Assembly (NCBI GenBank): GCA_023417065.1
Contig: JAEZGH010000148.1
Span: 1 to 55,946, forward strand
Reading direction: 5' to 3'
Length of the DNA: 55,946 nucleotides
Origin: Bacteroidota bacterium
Lineage (GTDB): Bacteria; Bacteroidota; Bacteroidia; Cytophagales; Cyclobacteriaceae
Shown here: positions 36,501 to 43,942 of the stretch, in pieces
Layout of the letters: every line of letters begins with the position of its first letter
How positions within the stretch are numbered: position 1 is the first letter of the stretch
Made by a program: the position numbers and the translations under genes
Notes under the pieces: model-generated
Databases searched by the model: none
What the model was told of the DNA's origin: nothing
The model's input: only the letters and a program-made list of their open reading frames with translations

Positions 36501-36728
36501 TACGCCCGGGAGTCCTTCGTTGTTCTCGCCGTCAGTAACGCGCCCCGTGACGGAGCGTTGGAAAACGCTGACATCCGCAACAGAGAGTGGTACTTCTGTC
36601 ACTACACCGATTGGACTTGCGTTCGGACCCAATGCCCACAGGTCGCCGACGAACAGGCATTGAATACAGACTCCCATCAGTGAAAACTTCGAAGCTCTCA
36701 GGATGTGTCTTGGTAATTTTCTTATCAT
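33504..36728 (-). CDS. xusA: SusC-like TonB-dependent transporter (first pair)
   Basis: 1074 residues. After a signal segment comes the CarboxypepD_reg-like sandwich (VTGRVTDGENNEGLPGVNVIV, about 60-140) and a TonB-box-like EVVIVGYGEQKK. The plug follows (QRAGGVSNVGAALTGNLPGVV, PLVLVDGVERP, ISVLKDASATAVFGVKGANGVILITTKRG), then the long barrel ending YPTVKRYNFGLRFTL. It imports oligosaccharides into the periplasm using TonB-ExbBD energy, capped by the following SusD. First gene of the six-gene operon; the non-coding 1 kb upstream holds repeated TGTAAC-type motifs. Symbol by synteny with the Prevotella xylan operon. Confidence 0.95.
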   Translation of the reverse strand: MIRKLPRHILRASKFSLMGVCIQCLFVGDLWALGPNASPIGVVTEVPLSVADVSVFQRSVTGRVTDGENNEGLPGVNVIVKGTTTGTVTDFDGNFKLDVPSSEAVLVFSSIGYATQEITVGQNSIINIILAPDVLALSEVVIVGYGEQKKESIVGAITQTSGAVLQRAGGVSNVGAALTGNLPGVVTLSSSGMPGEEDPMILIRAASSWNNREPLVLVDGVERPMRGVDLNAVESISVLKDASATAVFGVKGANGVILITTKRGKEGSARIDVSFSSTVKVPSKLPNKLDSYGALMARNVAIENELGISPESWAYIRPQSFIENYRNQTTLEQRERYPNVDWQEELFKDYAMAYNANVSVSGGTNFIKYFTSADFQNEGDLFRVWDNGRNYDPGYGFNRLNVRSNLDFQLTKTTVFKVNLAGSNAIRKSPWNQTNNSDWAVAQQWAGAYNIAPDVFMPKYADGTWGYYPDISNVSNSASNLALGGAMTTTTTRINTDFILEQNLDMITKGLKIRSSISWDNGFVEFNRGVNDLFNDAQQKWIDPNTGIAYYKVDYDQNNHFDFQQGLLWSTSGGQVRDGDTQRNLNYQIQPSWTKSFGNHNVMAMGMFMRQQRAIGSEIPRFREDWVFRATYDYNSKYFVEYNGAYNGSEQFGPDYRFAFFNSGALGWMLSDESFLEDVRFLDLLKIRGSYGEIGDDNSGDDPVRRARRWLYMTQWQYGGNSSLDLNQGTSPYTWFRESRVGNPDVRWETVKKFNVGLDYAFLNGQISGSVDVFRDRRNDILVAGEDRAVPSYFGGTPPTSNLGSVDAQGYEIVLNLTKQFGNGLRVWANLNMTHSKNKIIDRDDPELYPSYRKQAGYAIGQHRSYVDAGYMNTFDQIYGSPQHNTNDNQKLPGTYYIIDFNGDGIIDDSDQIPYGYSDIPQNTYNATVGFEWKGLSAFVQFYGVTNVTRDVPLNSFGSRLNTVYDMGTWWSMENPTADVPVPRWLSTPSYYNGTQYLFDGSYARLKNAEIAYTFSAAQTSKIGFSALRVFVNGNNLWVWSRMPDDRESNFAGAGGQGAYPTVKRYNFGLRFTL

Positions 36729-37680
36729 ACGTTCATGTTCAGTTTTTATGGATTTTTTAGTTTGGGCTTCTTCGAGTTATGCACCAGCATTCATTCGAGA
36801 AATCATCGATGCTCCTTCAGCTGGTATTGGTCGTTGGTTTCATAAGATCACGGTAGGTGGATGAAATACGTGCAAAGGGTTCTAAATAACTCAGGGATAA
36901 CGCCGCAACGGTCGTTCTGGCAAAATGCCAGTTTGGAACAAGGCTCTGGAGTGGTTTGAAATTAGGGCGATTGCTGAATGCGTTCCTGGCTGAGTACGCC
37001 ATTTCTGCAGGTCCGAGGGTTTTAAGGAGGGCCTGGACCCACCAGGAAAAGAAACTAAAGAAACTTAACAAGTCCTGAAATGGCCCCTGTTCAGCCTGTG
37101 TTCCAGACATGCCGGACACCGCCCCGGACGGAGATGCAGAGTAGGTCAGGTGGAATAGCCTGCACGTAGCCATTTAGGAGGGTTTAAAGGTTTGGCAGTC
37201 GATTCAACGGCGTTTCCGCTAATCAATCGATTCAGAAAACCGTTGCGCTCGACAAAAACAAATATATCCTGGTCTATGGCGGTACGGTGACCATTCCGTT
37301 ACAGGCTTTTGTCTCAGTGTTACATTTTTTCTTTCAATTGATGCTCAACGTGTTACCCTCTCTTTTGATCGAATCGTGTCATGCGTGTAACATGTTTTTT
37401 TCGTGGTAAATGTTACAAAAGTGAAAACGAAGGTGGTCAATTTTTAAAGTCTACATGCCCTTTGGAAACGTGTGCGCCAGGTAAACGGTGGGACCCAGTG
37501 ATTACCGGCCAAAACTAACAGGACCAGTTGCAGAAATCGGTTGCGCAACTTGTCCGCTATCGCGGGAATTGCCGAGCGGGTGGGTCTATGTAGTGACCAT
37601 TGTACATCTATAGGAAGGATCTGGCGGACCATGGTGTCCTCCCGGAGTTTTCAAAATCAGAGCAATCTGAAACAGCTCAA
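36729..37680. other. Long leader and regulatory region upstream of the xylan operon
   Basis: Nearly 1 kb with no gene I can support. A 118-codon minus frame (36817-37173) and a 62-codon one (37444-37632) lack family features. Seen here are a CTGGCA-AAA-TGCCAG hairpin at 36917-36931, the TGTAAC motif cluster at 37298-37417, and the esterase terminator at its right edge. The size suggests a long 5' leader, a small RNA or a lost gene. Confidence 0.4.
37298..37417. promoter_or_regulatory. Cluster of five GTTAC/GTAAC motifs
   Basis: GTTAC occurs at 37298, 37319, 37352 and 37412 and GTAAC at 37387, mostly extended as TGTTAC(A) or TGTAACA. The last two form a perfect 8-bp inverted repeat, TGTAACAT (37386-37393) and ATGTTACA (37410-37417). 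Five copies of a 5-base motif in 120 bases is above chance. It could be the site for the HTCS AraC domain or another regulator, although it lies about 570 bases from the susC start. Confidence 0.4.
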
Positions 37681-37720
37681 ACAAAAATGCGGCTACTATA
37701 TATAGAGTAGCCGCATCTTG
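37681..37720 (-). terminator. Intrinsic terminator of the CE1-type esterase gene
   Basis: Perfect 11-bp stem ATGCGGCTACT (37687-37697) / AGTAGCCGCAT (37706-37716) with an 8-base loop. Read on the minus strand it is followed by TTTTTGTTT, the form of a classical Rho-independent terminator, about 40 bases after the esterase stop. Confidence 0.88.
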
Positions 37721-37754
37721 GCAGACGCGCAGTCTGAATAAATCGTTCTAATGA

Positions 37755-38876
37755 TCAGTGTTGGAACAACTTCTGAGCAATCGTGGACAGGTACAGCTTA
37801 CAATTCATCCAGGTGTGGCCACCGTCAGAGATGAACTTCTCGTATTTGATACCTTTTGCATCGAGGACATCCAGATATTCCACTACGATTCTGTGAACGA
37901 AATCCTCGCGTCCCACGCCAATCCAGAAGAGCTTCAGGCGCTTATTGGTTTGCTGGGGATCGGCAAACGCCACCGCGTTGTTACGATCAAACTCCTCCTT
38001 CAACATACCCGGGGCGAACCCGCAAACCCACGAAGTGAATCCGGGGTGATTAAGGCCGAGGTACAATGTCTCGCCCCCTCCCCCCGAAAATCCCGCGATG
38101 GCCCTGTTGTCGGCGTCAGCTTTCACGCGGTAATTCTGTTCAACGAACGGAACAAGATGTTCAAAGAAGTCTTTCTTGAACTCCTGAAGGTTATCCCAGT
38201 TGCGGAGACTTCCGGAAGACTTACTGATCTTCGGATAAGCACGGCCATACGGCATCACGATGATCATGGGCTTGGCCTTGCCCTGCGCAATCAGGTTATC
38301 GAGGATGATATTGGCACGTCCTACTTTTGTCCAGGTTTCTTCCGTATCGGTAGTGCCGTGAAGCAGATAAAGTACAGGATACTTGGTCTTCGAATCTTTT
38401 TCATAGCCCGGAGGTGTATAGATTACAACGGGCCGGGTGCCCAACTCGGGTGAATTATAATAGCGGTATGACACTGTTCCATAAGGAACGTTCTGGATAG
38501 TATGTACCAGTGGTGTAGGTCCGGTAATCTCAACAAGACTGCTCTGAAAACCTTCATTGGGGAAAAGCGCCGAATTCAGAGGATCCGCAACTGATGTTCC
38601 ATCGACGATGAAGTTGTAAGGATATATGTCCGGGTTCGCCGGTCCTACGGTCACGGACCAAACTCCCGAGGCATCCTTCTCCATCTCAACCGGCGATTTC
38701 AGAATTTGGGTGCTGAGTTTTACCTCTTTCGCGTTCGGTGAATAAAATCTGAAGACGACAGTGTTGTCCGGGCGCACTTCAGGAGAAGTAATTACCGGAC
38801 GTTGCGCATTGGCAATGCAAACAATGTTCATCGCAGTACAAAGAAGTGCTGCTTTCAAAAGTCTTAGGCGTGTCAT
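37755..38876 (-). CDS. CE1-type esterase (feruloyl/acetyl-xylan esterase) with N-terminal E-set domain
   Basis: 373 residues from the Met starting the signal peptide (LRLLKAALLCTAMNIVCIANAQ). An N-terminal Ig-like domain of the CBM48/E-set type (VVFRFYSPNAKEVKLSTQ...VWSVTVGPANPDIYPYNFIVDG, about 28-115) precedes an esterase-D-like alpha/beta hydrolase. Its nucleophile is S264 in AGFSGGGG, with D325 in GREDF and H354 in DGGHTW as the probable triad. This arrangement is typical of xylan-side-chain esterases that remove ferulate or acetate. The position next to the xylan operon supports that role. It has its own terminator and lies about 1 kb upstream of susC on the same strand, so it is probably a separate transcript. 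Confidence 0.88.
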   Translation of the reverse strand: MTRLRLLKAALLCTAMNIVCIANAQRPVITSPEVRPDNTVVFRFYSPNAKEVKLSTQILKSPVEMEKDASGVWSVTVGPANPDIYPYNFIVDGTSVADPLNSALFPNEGFQSSLVEITGPTPLVHTIQNVPYGTVSYRYYNSPELGTRPVVIYTPPGYEKDSKTKYPVLYLLHGTTDTEETWTKVGRANIILDNLIAQGKAKPMIIVMPYGRAYPKISKSSGSLRNWDNLQEFKKDFFEHLVPFVEQNYRVKADADNRAIAGFSGGGGETLYLGLNHPGFTSWVCGFAPGMLKEEFDRNNAVAFADPQQTNKRLKLFWIGVGREDFVHRIVVEYLDVLDAKGIKYEKFISDGGHTWMNCKLYLSTIAQKLFQH

Positions 38877-39171
38877 GGTGTTTCTGGTTGCTTTCTGATC
38901 GGAAATCCATCCAGTCCTGTTCTCCAAAACGGACTCTGATGGCGTATTTCAAACGTCGTTTATCACATTGAAAGATGCTATCAATTTCTGAACATTGGCT
39001 TACACATTCATAACAGCTCGGCGGATTCCCGTATCAGCGGTCAGTTCTCGCCACGACCGGCTCAATTGAACTCGCCCCTCTCCCTCTCTTTGCCCCTTCT
39101 ACCATGATCATGTGATTTATCCGAATGCGCACCTGCGTAATTTCGTAGCACACCTATAACCCTCTTCCAGA

Positions 39172-40011
39172 ATGAAAACTTCTCTAATTCGCAGCTTTAC
39201 AATGTTGCTGTTCCTTTCAGTAACTCTTTCGTGTACCGAACTATACGTGTACCCTTGCCAGATTATCGGCTTCTACTGGGAAGGCAAGTGGCACGAAGTC
39301 ACGTACAATGATTCCCACCGGATAGTCAGTCTTTCATCTCCTAGCAGCAAAATCAGTTTCTATTACGACGAAGTCTCGCGCCTAAAGGCCGCATTCATTT
39401 ATCTGAATGGGGAATCGTCCCCATATTACCTTTACGAATTTATCCAGGGTCCATACGGTATAATTCAGACAGATATATATTTTCCATCGGCCTTGGGGAC
39501 CATGCACAACAGATACCAATATCACTATTCAGACGCCAATACTGTCGACTATATCATTTGGCAGGAATTTGGCACAGATGAGCAATTAGGATTTGAGATA
39601 CAATACGACATCTTGTATTCCAACGGCAACGTTAAACATATAAAGGGGACCTCATCAATGATCCGTACCGATTATTTTGGAATTAAATATGACGACAAAC
39701 GCAATCCCTTCAAGGCACTGGCGGCTTTCGTCGGAAATCCCTTATTTTTTCCGATCGGATCACATGCTAACTTCCCGATAGAATCGGAAACAAGTTACGA
39801 CATCTCATTTCTGAATCGATTGTCAGAGAATAATCCCCTGTACGCCCGATACCAGATTCCCAACGCAGACGCTCAGGAGCAATACTTCTATTACGCATAC
39901 GAAAATAACATGCCGGTAGAAATAAAGTGGGAAGACTTTGCTTATGGCAATGTAAAGGTGGCCACCTACGCATTTAAACTTGATTGCAAGGGAGCGAAGG
40001 TTGAGCCGTAA
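39172..40011 (+). CDS. Hypothetical lipoprotein with YD-repeat-like beta strands
   Basis: 279 residues. The signal peptide ends TLSC (lipobox), so it is a lipoprotein. The mature protein is rich in aromatic strand pairs, for example GFYWEGKWHEVTYNDSHRIVSL, SKISFYYDEVSRLKAAFIYLNG and GNVKHIKGTSSMIRTDYFGIKYDD. These resemble the strand-turn pattern of YD/RHS-like sheets seen in Bacteroidota lipoproteins of the DUF4595 sort. The family is not certain. It stands alone between minus-strand genes and its cargo or ligand is unknown. Confidence 0.7.
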   Translation: MKTSLIRSFTMLLFLSVTLSCTELYVYPCQIIGFYWEGKWHEVTYNDSHRIVSLSSPSSKISFYYDEVSRLKAAFIYLNGESSPYYLYEFIQGPYGIIQTDIYFPSALGTMHNRYQYHYSDANTVDYIIWQEFGTDEQLGFEIQYDILYSNGNVKHIKGTSSMIRTDYFGIKYDDKRNPFKALAAFVGNPLFFPIGSHANFPIESETSYDISFLNRLSENNPLYARYQIPNADAQEQYFYYAYENNMPVEIKWEDFAYGNVKVATYAFKLDCKGAKVEP

Positions 40012-40058
40012 ATAGCCACATCGGTCATTGACTGAAAACATACGGTATGTCTTCTGCG

Positions 40059-41471
40059 CTATTCGTTTGCAAGGATAATTCGCCTGTATGAAAACAGTGC
40101 CGGATCACCGGAATCCTTAACTTCAAGAATAATGTGCAAAGACTTACCTTTTTCCAGCTGCGGCATTGTAAACACCACTTCCTGCTGATGTGATTCCTGA
40201 AAAGGAATTTCGCGCGGACTATCGATCTCCTTATATACAAACCAACGCCACGACAGCGAGTCGCTATCGGGATCGGTAGTACCCGCCGCAGTTAAAGTCA
40301 CTTTCTCTCCAGCTTTAAAAACTCCCCGGGCAACACTTTTTCCACGATTGCCATTCAGACTTATAACTGGATTGTGGTTAGCTTTCGAAAAGTCATCGAC
40401 CACATTCCAGTCCATCCTCGCCGCGAAGTCGTGCTGATATGCCTCACGCCACCGCCAGATTGTGGCCTGATTTGATGCAACGGACTGTCCACTGGGCAGC
40501 CGCACTTCGTCCTGTGTGTGAATAGTACTTGTCCAGATTTTACCCGCCTCGGCGTATGACCGGAAAAATTCATAACGCCCGCCCCATCCGCCGTATGCAG
40601 GACTTAAATACCAGCCTAGTCCGTTATTGATCAGACCCAGAAACGAAGGCGTATCGCCTTCCATAAGGTAAGCTACTTCGGGGTAATTTTCCCCCAGGGG
40701 ACCGTGTCCTTCGCGGATATTCTTCCGTAACCAGGGATTGTCAACCAGCCCGAAGTGATACATAGGACCATTCTTATTCAACTTGTCACCCGAAATTCCT
40801 GTCCACGTGGCCTTGTAGTATTCAAACCACGAATCTCCCGCGCTTGGATCAACGATGTAGAACAAGTCAGGGAAATTTGTACGTATCCACCTTCCTGATA
40901 AATCCTGATCTGAAATGGAGTAGACCCTTATTTTCGAAACGAATGCCTTCACTTCGGTTTCACTTCGAGTCTCGCGCACATGCCATAGGGCATGTGCCAG
41001 GCAGTTTGCACCACCCCACACAGAAACCCAGAGCGGTCTGTCGTCAGTCTTATCCACGGCTTTTATAATAAGATCGGATCCCGTGGAATTTTTTCCTTTA
41101 CCAACGCCATCCATTCCGAAAAGCGGAAGATGTTCCGCCACCACGCTCTGCAAGTATTCCGCCTCTGGAAATCCTTTGGCGTGTTTCACGAGATTAGGTC
41201 TTACCAATCCGTAAGCCGATACCAGTTCTTGAATTTTGTCCTTCCTGATTTGATCGCGTAAATGAGTAGAAGTTGTCGCAACTATTCCCTCCACATCGTA
41301 CTCATTCGAGTAGACGAGAAACCGCACCAGCGATTGCTGATCATCCGGCTCATTCGTAATGTCTGTAAGAACCAAGACACGTTGCCGGACAGGTTCTTCA
41401 AATGTGAAACGTCCCTGTGCGTTTGCAAATGATACAAGAAAAATGAAGAAGACTGCCAGATTATATTTCAT
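40059..41471 (-). CDS. DUF1593 / Sde182-like nucleoside-hydrolase-fold secreted protein
   Basis: 470 residues with a signal peptide (NLAVFFIFLVSFANAQ). The catalytic-type domain begins RVLVLTDITNEPDDQQSLVRFLVYSN, with an Asp-rich start like nucleoside hydrolases, and includes WVSVWGGANCLAHALWHV and GRYEFFRSYAEAG. The C-terminal ~100 residues form a beta-sandwich (VTLTAAGTTDPDSDSLSWRWFVYKE), as in the Sde182 cellulose-binding protein of Saccharophagus. Proteins of this kind are common in plant-polymer loci, but the substrate is not established. A strong hairpin ends 7 bases before the start codon. Confidence 0.85.
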   Translation of the reverse strand: MKYNLAVFFIFLVSFANAQGRFTFEEPVRQRVLVLTDITNEPDDQQSLVRFLVYSNEYDVEGIVATTSTHLRDQIRKDKIQELVSAYGLVRPNLVKHAKGFPEAEYLQSVVAEHLPLFGMDGVGKGKNSTGSDLIIKAVDKTDDRPLWVSVWGGANCLAHALWHVRETRSETEVKAFVSKIRVYSISDQDLSGRWIRTNFPDLFYIVDPSAGDSWFEYYKATWTGISGDKLNKNGPMYHFGLVDNPWLRKNIREGHGPLGENYPEVAYLMEGDTPSFLGLINNGLGWYLSPAYGGWGGRYEFFRSYAEAGKIWTSTIHTQDEVRLPSGQSVASNQATIWRWREAYQHDFAARMDWNVVDDFSKANHNPVISLNGNRGKSVARGVFKAGEKVTLTAAGTTDPDSDSLSWRWFVYKEIDSPREIPFQESHQQEVVFTMPQLEKGKSLHIILEVKDSGDPALFSYRRIILANE

Positions 41472-41478
41472 TTCATCA

Positions 41479-41520
41479 GATACTGCTTCTTCAAATATAA
41501 CAAATTGAAGGAGCAGTATC
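41479..41520 (-). promoter_or_regulatory. 16-bp stem-loop ending just before the DUF1593 start codon
   Basis: Arms GATACTGCTTCTTCAA (41479-41494) and TTGAAGGAGCAGTATC (41505-41520) pair throughout except one wobble, with a 10-base AT loop. On the minus strand the 3' arm contains the purine stretch GAAGAAG and ends 7 bases before ATG, so folding would hide the translation start. No T-run follows, which argues against a terminator for the upstream gene. Confidence 0.6.
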
Positions 41521-41548
41521 CGATTGAAAATAGCGTAGAGTCCTATCG

Positions 41549-42295
41549 CTAAAGTGTGATGATGATCCCGACAGGAATGTAGTTGATCCAGGCAAAGTTG
41601 TAGTTGCTTTTCACATCGGCACCGCCTTCGAGTATCCGATACCCTCCTTTTACGGCAAAGCGATCGCTGATATCATAGGATATACCTGCAAAAATATCTT
41701 CGGCACGTCCCTGCCTGGAAGCAAGTGCGTCACCCTCAACGATAAATCTCAGTCTGTCTGAGGGATTATATGAGACATAGAAGTTTACGAGGGGAACAAA
41801 TCCGAGATCAGGATAATCAGAGCTTACGTTGCCCTGTGTCAGCACGATGTTTGCCTCGCGGACTTTTCCGGTAAGCCCAAGGCCAAAGTTCACCTTTTCA
41901 TTCTGCACAATCATATACCGGTACGTGAGTCGAAACGAATTGAACTTGTATTTTCCCTTCAGTTCCTGACTACCTGAATATTCGCGGCCGCTATAAACGA
42001 TGTCCTTTCCTGTTTGACCACTGGATCGGATTGTCAGCGGCGCAACCAGCGCAGAAACAACATGGCGATTATTGATCGTATAGGAAAAACGAATTCGTCC
42101 CGCTAAACGGGTGTCAACCGAAAGGTCTTTAGCGAGGTCGAAATCTGTTCCACCCGTTGCAGGAATCCTCACTTCATTATAAGGAATGCCGGCGATGAAG
42201 TCAGCTTCTGCATCTATCGTGAGCTGTGACAAAGCGGCGTTCGAAATTCCCAGAATGAAGAAAAGAGTGATTATTATTGATTTTTGATATACCAT
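41549..42295 (-). CDS. Outer-membrane beta-barrel protein of unknown function
   Basis: 248 residues from the Met that starts the signal peptide VYQKSIIITLFFILGISNAALSQ. The ATG at 42340 would only add a polar leader. The mature part alternates hydrophobic strands and short turns (RLAGRIRFSYTINNRHVVSALVAPLTI, FRLTYRYMIVQNEKVNFGLGLTGKVREANI, VPLVNFYVSYNPSDRLRFIVEGDAL, DIFAGISYDISDRFAVKGGYRILEG), ending NYIPVGIIITL. That suits a small barrel of about ten strands, like OmpW/OmpA-type porins. No specific family is recognised. It is 77 bases upstream of the DUF1593 gene and probably co-transcribed. Confidence 0.75.
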   Translation of the reverse strand: MVYQKSIIITLFFILGISNAALSQLTIDAEADFIAGIPYNEVRIPATGGTDFDLAKDLSVDTRLAGRIRFSYTINNRHVVSALVAPLTIRSSGQTGKDIVYSGREYSGSQELKGKYKFNSFRLTYRYMIVQNEKVNFGLGLTGKVREANIVLTQGNVSSDYPDLGFVPLVNFYVSYNPSDRLRFIVEGDALASRQGRAEDIFAGISYDISDRFAVKGGYRILEGGADVKSNYNFAWINYIPVGIIITL

Positions 42296-42493
42296 ATTTT
42301 TCAGACATTTTGAATTTCGAACTTGAAAATGTGATGCCATAGTTTCGCCACACGTCGTTGCATCTCACAAATCGGAAGAAATTCAAGAATTGTCGACGGT
42401 CTCGTCGGGTCTGTCTAATACATTTGTTAACGCTGACTCGGGCGATTACAATTGCATATATTGCTTTACGTACAAACCTTTAAACACCTCAAC

Positions 42494-43441
42494 ATGCCTG
42501 CAACATTTACCAAGCTAGTCAAGACACTTGTTTTCAGTTTTCTGTGCATTGCTGCAACCACAGCAGTAGCGCAGGATGGCACAATCTATCCCATGGACCC
42601 TCCAGCCGAGCCAAACGCTATTCCACTGAACACTGGTGGCGTTGAAGGACAGCCTGCAAAAGAGAGCTGGTTTCGTCAATGGGGTGATCCGATGGCCCGC
42701 AACATCACAAAGGCAACACTGACGCCGTTTCTGCCTAAGCCAGGTACTGGTAACGGAGCTGCAGTAATTGTTGCCCCCGGGGGTGGCTTCCGGTGGCTGT
42801 CGATGGGAAATGAGGGATGGGAAGTTGCCCAGGCACTGGCCGACCGCGGAATCGCCGCCTTCGTTCTCAAGTATCGCCTGCACCCTACTCCTGAATCACT
42901 GGATGGCTTCAAAGAGTCTATGAACAGGACATTTGCAGCTGCTGCCCCTCCTGCAGAAGGCAGCAACGCCTCTTCAGCTCCACGCCCTGCATTCGACTTG
43001 TTGAACCAACTTGCAGACGCGGAAGCCGCCTACAAAATGATTATTCAACGCGCTAAAGAATGGGGCGTTGATACAGCACGCCTGGGCATGATCGGTTTCT
43101 CGGCCGGCGCAGGACTAACGATGCACTGCACCCTGAACTCAAAGGTGATGCAACTTGACTTCATTGGTCCCATCTACGGTGGGATGGGCCCCGTTGAAGT
43201 ACCTAAGAACGCACCTCCGATGTTTAACGTCATTGCAACTGACGACTTTCTTTTCCGCGGACAATTCGGTGTTATCGAATCATGGTTCAAGGCTGGCAAA
43301 CCTGTTGAGTTTCACCTGTACCAAAACGGTGGACACGGCTTTGGACTTGGAAACCCCGACCGCACAAGCAACAAATGGTTCGACGCATTTATGTATTGGC
43401 TTGAAGTGAACCAATTCCTCAAGCCTAAGCAAGGCAAATAA
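42494..43441 (+). CDS. Secreted alpha/beta hydrolase, BD-FAE-like xylan or acetyl esterase
   Basis: 315 residues from the Met before the signal peptide TKLVKTLVFSFLCIAATTAVAQ; an ATG at 42452 would add 14 residues. The oxyanion-hole motif is VAPGGGFRWLS (around residue 95), the nucleophile S203 in GFSAGAG, then probably D250 or D251 in ATDD and H281 in GGHGFG. The pattern matches acetyl-xylan esterase-like hydrolases of the BD-FAE group, which remove acetyl and feruloyl groups from xylan. An Ala/Pro/Ser-rich loop (FAAAAPPAEGSNASSAP, about 147-163) is an uncommon insertion. It has its own terminator. The role in xylan use is inferred from fold and neighbours. Confidence 0.87.
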   Translation: MPATFTKLVKTLVFSFLCIAATTAVAQDGTIYPMDPPAEPNAIPLNTGGVEGQPAKESWFRQWGDPMARNITKATLTPFLPKPGTGNGAAVIVAPGGGFRWLSMGNEGWEVAQALADRGIAAFVLKYRLHPTPESLDGFKESMNRTFAAAAPPAEGSNASSAPRPAFDLLNQLADAEAAYKMIIQRAKEWGVDTARLGMIGFSAGAGLTMHCTLNSKVMQLDFIGPIYGGMGPVEVPKNAPPMFNVIATDDFLFRGQFGVIESWFKAGKPVEFHLYQNGGHGFGLGNPDRTSNKWFDAFMYWLEVNQFLKPKQGK

Positions 43442-43482
43442 TTCAGACCGCTGACAGCGAGTCTGTCAATCACACATCACAT

Positions 43483-43519
43483 CGCCCCGGACTATCATCA
43501 GCTCTGGGGCGTTTTATTT
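43483..43519 (+). terminator. Terminator after the alpha/beta hydrolase gene
   Basis: CGCCCC (43483-43488) pairs with GGGGCG (43506-43511), with partial pairing further in, followed by TTTTATTTC. Confidence 0.6.
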
Positions 43520-43942
43520 CAACTGTTTCAACCTCCGCAACTCAAAGCTACCTACAAGGTTATACCCGGCCGCCCCACTTTTTTAAAACTGCCTTCTTCA
43601 TTTCGTGTCTGCTCGCACGTAATGCACTCACTATACAATAGTAAAAGCACATTGGAGCCTCACCGGATGTTTTCAGAATAACGAATCCAACGTTGAGGCA
43701 AGAGGGCATATCACAAAACACCTGATGCCATTTAAGCATCTATTTCTCAGCGCGTTATGAATCCCCCAGCACGGTTAGTTTCCGCTGCATGCATACTATC
43801 CCGCAGGATGTCTGCTGGGTGAATTTCAACGAATGAATGAAATTCTTGCCTCAGTAAGCAGGCCCAATTCTTTGCCGCCAGCCTCAATTAAATGCCTTGT
43901 TAATTCGCATCTGTTGGAGAATAAGAGAGCTGCTCATAATCT
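43520..43942. other. Intergenic region upstream of the multi-PAS gene
   Basis: No convincing gene. It contains a small hairpin GAATTTC/GAAATTC (43821-43827, 43839-43845) and a distant 10-bp inverted pair TGAGGCAAGA (43694-43703) / TCTTGCCTCA (43844-43853). It presumably carries the promoter of the sensor gene; none is obvious. Confidence 0.35.

Noticed and set aside
36817..37173. 118-codon minus-strand open frame in the PUL leader
   Set aside because: Low-complexity start, no domain pattern, no ribosome site, and it does not resemble Bacteroidota protein composition. Listed only as intergenic.
37444..37632. 62-codon minus-strand open frame
   Set aside because: Arg/Leu-rich chance composition with no family features or good start.
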